Shown: positions 61,633 through 64,000 of the stretch, one piece after another
How the letters are laid out: each line of letters opens with the position of its first letter
Numbering within the stretch: position 1 is the first letter of the stretch
Notes under the pieces: model-generated
What the model saw: only the letters and a program-made list of their open reading frames with translations
The model's database searches: none
Told to the model about the DNA's origin: nothing
Made by a program: the position numbers and the translations under genes
Origin: Microbacterium maritypicum
GTDB taxonomy: Bacteria > Actinomycetota > Actinomycetes > Actinomycetales > Microbacteriaceae
Reading direction: 5' to 3'
DNA length: 64,000 bases
Assembly (NCBI RefSeq): GCF_041529975.1
Contig: NZ_CP168030.1
Location: 3,224,001-3,288,000, forward strand

Positions 61633-62407
61633 GGGCCACCTCCGCGGCACGGCACACCGCAGGCAGCACCGCCTCAGCGGTACGCCGGTAGCCCAGAGCG
61701 CTCGGGTGGAAGCGGTCGAGACTGAACATCGCCTCCGGCTCGTCGAAGAACATCGGGCCGACCGCGCGGCGCAGGTCGACCGGCTCGGCGCCCGCCCGTC
61801 GCGCCGTCTCGTCCTGGATCACGGCGAGACGGCGCGACAGGCTCGACGCGATCCGGCGGAGCGGCTGCGGAACCGCACGCAGTGCGCCGAGGTCGGGGCA
61901 GGTGCCGACGACGACCTCGGTGCCGGTCTGCCGCAGCCGACCGATCGCCTCGTGCATGTGCTGTGCGGACAGCGCCACCGGCAGCCGGTGCGTGACATCG
62001 TTGCCGCCCACGATGATCACCGCCACGTGCGGACGGTAGTCGGCGGGGAGCGCGTCGAGCTGCGCGGGAAGGTCGGGTGACTCCGAGCCCACGACCGCAG
62101 CGGTGCGCAGCCGCACCGGTCGATGAATCCGCCGGCCCACGCTCTTCGCGAGCCGACCGCCGAGCGTCTCCTTGCGGCGCTCCGCCCCGAGACCCGCGGC
62201 GATCGAGTCGCCCAACACCAGCAGATCGAGGGGCTCGCCGTCGAGCGCTCGACGCCACACCCGGTCGGCGTCGAGGGACTCCTCTCCCAGCGGCTTCCCG
62301 ATCCGCTTCCGCGCGATGGCGGCCTGCTGCACGAGGGCGAAACGCGCACCGCTCAGCACCGCCGCGAGGGCCAGCGTCACGACGGCGAGGGTGCGGAAGC
62401 GGCTCAC
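61601..62407 (-). CDS. SGNH/GDSL hydrolase, membrane anchored
   Basis: 268 residues from GTG 62407. Anchor TLAVVTLALAAVLSGARF, then block I VLGDSIAAGLGAE, block III IIVGGNDVTHR and block V SLDRFHPSALGY, giving Ser, Asn and Asp-His. Probably an esterase or deacylase on the outer face. An upstream extension of the frame has no similarity. Confidence 0.85.
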   Translation of the reverse strand: MSRFRTLAVVTLALAAVLSGARFALVQQAAIARKRIGKPLGEESLDADRVWRRALDGEPLDLLVLGDSIAAGLGAERRKETLGGRLAKSVGRRIHRPVRLRTAAVVGSESPDLPAQLDALPADYRPHVAVIIVGGNDVTHRLPVALSAQHMHEAIGRLRQTGTEVVVGTCPDLGALRAVPQPLRRIASSLSRRLAVIQDETARRAGAEPVDLRRAVGPMFFDEPEAMFSLDRFHPSALGYRRTAEAVLPAVCRAAEVALSSRRRSGPR

Positions 62408-62474
62408 GCCCCGATTCCACCGCGCCGGCGTGAACGCGGCGTGAACGCGACGCGGGGCCCTTCCGAACCTCGCG

Positions 62475-63752
62475 TCAGGAGAGCGGCTTGACGTCGAGGT
62501 CGTCGGCACCCGCGGACACGGTCGCGAAGGCCGTGTATCCGTCGGCCGCCGAGCGCTCGAGCAGTGCCTTGACGTTCTTCGTGCGTCGCTCGAGCCGAAC
62601 CCGGGCACCATCGGCGATGAGCGCGGCCTTGTGACGGACGAGCTCATGCACGGGAACGTCGGCGTCGTGGATCAGCACGACCGCCTCGGCCGCAGCATCC
62701 ACCTCATCGGCGATCAGATCGACCAGACGCTCGAAGCCCAGCGAGAACCCGACCGCGGGCACCTGCTGCCCGAGGAAGCGACCGATCATGCCGTCGTACC
62801 GCCCGCCGCCGCCGAGCGAGTATGCGACAGACGGGTGCGCGAGCTCGAAGATCGTGCCGGTGTAATACCCCATGCCGCGCACGAGGAACGGGTCGAAGAC
62901 GAGCGGGATGTCGGACTGACCACGCCCCGCAGCGACGGCCTCGCCGATGCCGACCAGGTGCTCGATCAGTTCGGCAGGGGCGCCATCGGGCAGCGCCTTG
63001 CGGATCTGACGCTCCCCGAACGGGTTGTACTCCATCGTCTGCGGCCGACGCAGGAAAGCGTCGAAGGCGTCGGCGGCAGCGGTCGAGGCACTGCGCTCAT
63101 GCAGCTCGGCGGCGACTCCTTCCGGACCGATCTTGTCGAGCTTGTCGATCGTGATGAGCACGCCAGGACGCTCCTCGGCAGTGAACCCGAAGGAGTCCAG
63201 CATCCAGTCCAGAACGCGTCGGTCGTTGATCCGCACGGTCGCGCCCTCGAGACCCAGGGCGTCGACCGCGTCGAGCGAGGCGACCATCAGCTCGGCCTCG
63301 GCACGAGACGAGTCGTCTCCCATGATGTCGATGTCGCACTGCACGAACTGCCGGTAGCGTCCCTTCTGCGGGCGCTCCGCACGCCAGACCGGACCGATCT
63401 GGATCGAGCGGAAGACGGTGGGCAGCTGACCGCGGTTGCTCGCGTAGAAACGGGCGAGCGGCACGGTGAGGTCGTAGCGGAGGCCGAGGTCCGAGAGCGC
63501 GGCAGGGTCGTCGGCCGCCGCACGGATCGCGTCGGCGTCGAGCCCGCGCCGCAGGATGTTGTACGAGAGCTTCTCGTTGTCGCCGCCGATCCCGGCATGC
63601 AGGCGTTCGTAGTCCTCGACCACGGGAGTCTCGATCTCGTCGAATCCGTGCGCGAGGTAGCGCTCGCGGATGACGGAGAGCACGCGCTCACGGCGGGCCT
63701 TGTCGGCGGGGAGGATGTCGCGCATACCGCGCGGCGGGTTCACAGTAGCCAC
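62475..63752 (-). CDS. hisS: histidyl-tRNA synthetase
   Basis: 425 residues. Motif 1 with YERLHAGIGGDNEKLSYNIL region, motif 2 QIGPVWRAERPQKGRYRQF, HisA motif RGMGYYTGTIFELA. C-terminal anticodon domain ends DLDVKPLS. GTG at 63752 is preferred; the frame is open further up but without similarity. Charges tRNA-His. Confidence 0.95.
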   Translation of the reverse strand: MATVNPPRGMRDILPADKARRERVLSVIRERYLAHGFDEIETPVVEDYERLHAGIGGDNEKLSYNILRRGLDADAIRAAADDPAALSDLGLRYDLTVPLARFYASNRGQLPTVFRSIQIGPVWRAERPQKGRYRQFVQCDIDIMGDDSSRAEAELMVASLDAVDALGLEGATVRINDRRVLDWMLDSFGFTAEERPGVLITIDKLDKIGPEGVAAELHERSASTAAADAFDAFLRRPQTMEYNPFGERQIRKALPDGAPAELIEHLVGIGEAVAAGRGQSDIPLVFDPFLVRGMGYYTGTIFELAHPSVAYSLGGGGRYDGMIGRFLGQQVPAVGFSLGFERLVDLIADEVDAAAEAVVLIHDADVPVHELVRHKAALIADGARVRLERRTKNVKALLERSAADGYTAFATVSAGADDLDVKPLS

Positions 63753-63789
63753 GCGTCCATCTTCCCAGGTCGGGCACCCCGGCCGTGCG

Positions 63790-64000
63790 TCAGGAGCCGG
63801 CTTCGGCCGCCCGGACGTCGTCTTCGAGCGCGCGGAGCCGTTCGCGCAGTGCACGTTCCGCGTCCCAGCCCTCGGCGCGCGCGGTCGCCACGAGCACGAG
63901 CAGTGCCTCGCCGAGGTCGGCTTCGGATGCCGGGGGCACAACCGTCGACGCCGGTGCGATCGCCACACCGACCCCGGCCGCGCGACCGACGAGCTTCTGG
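63790..64000 (-). CDS. MazG-like nucleotide pyrophosphohydrolase (5' end outside window)
   Basis: The last 69 codons of a gene running off the window edge. SEADLGEALLVLVATARAEG and WDAERALRERLRALEDDV match the C-terminal helices of MazG family enzymes (ELGDLLFALVN-like). 37 bases separate it from hisS, same strand. MazG proteins hydrolyse noncanonical NTPs or (p)ppGpp. Confidence 0.75.
   Translation of the reverse strand, partial: QKLVGRAAGVGVAIAPASTVVPPASEADLGEALLVLVATARAEGWDAERALRERLRALEDDVRAAEAGS

Overview
The window is a stretch of high-GC chromosome from an actinobacterium, most likely a Microbacterium or a close relative in Microbacteriaceae. The evidence is the GC-rich codon use, the family-typical genes (DUF6264, DUF6328, DUF4245, DUF4307 and DUF501 proteins, PIN-PhoH), the gene order eno / divIC-like / DUF501 / subtilase, and greA next to DUF4307 and ilvA. 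Coding density is high, many genes are joined by 4-base ATGA or GTGA overlaps, and no stretch longer than 300 bases lacks a gene. No rRNA, CRISPR array or intact transposon is visible.

Layout. 1-7.2 kb: end of a cysteine desulfurase, GT2 glycosyltransferase, SDR, an ABC exporter divergent from a DHA2-type MFS exporter, a 48-residue cysteine protein and a PlsC-like acyltransferase. 7.2-11.4 kb: small stress-type genes (DUF6328, Dps, GNAT, HesB-like, lipoprotein, short LysR-like protein, alpha/beta hydrolase homologue). 11.5-15.6 kb: a coupled membrane protein / ABC-F / GNAT operon and a PadR / HAAS-domain membrane protein operon with a clear promoter-operator. 16.1-17.8 kb: an apparent small island (AraC regulator plus VOC protein) inserted in the 3' end of ychF, which left a copy of the old ychF end behind. 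17.8-28.5 kb: ychF, methyltransferase, DEDDh exonuclease, rmuC, glpX divergent from fba, hypothetical proteins, IclR regulator and ispH. 28.5-32.8 kb: xseA-xseB-DUF4245-carbonic anhydrase-fumC, the last four joined by ATGA overlaps. 33-34 kb: a DUF559/AbiEi-like gene flanked by arrays of TGCATGA motifs. 34-47.8 kb: phoH, a class V aminotransferase, uppS-type prenyltransferase, hemolysin III, DUF4307, greA, ilvA, AI-2E-type permease, a YcaQ-type glycosylase, lemA, a sugar-lactone oxidase and a PLP enzyme. 47.9-49.7 kb: a tRNA with UAA anticodon, DedA, and an unrecognised gene preceded by a yybP-ykoY (manganese)-like leader. 49.8-64 kb: NDH-2, subtilase, DUF501, divIC-like, enolase, O-methyltransferase, a CPBP / DUF1648 / GntR operon, APC permease, AraC/VOC divergent pair, SGNH hydrolase, hisS and the end of a mazG-like gene.

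Together this is mostly housekeeping metabolism (FBPase/aldolase/enolase, fumarase, isoprenoid synthesis, Fe-S supply, translation) mixed with small accessory operons. The accessory parts most worth a second look are the ychF-end island, the DUF559 cassette with its repeat arrays, the manganese-riboswitch-like leader before an unknown gene plus dedA, the UAA tRNA with a short variable loop, and the widespread leaderless promoters (TANNNT six bases before the start codon).
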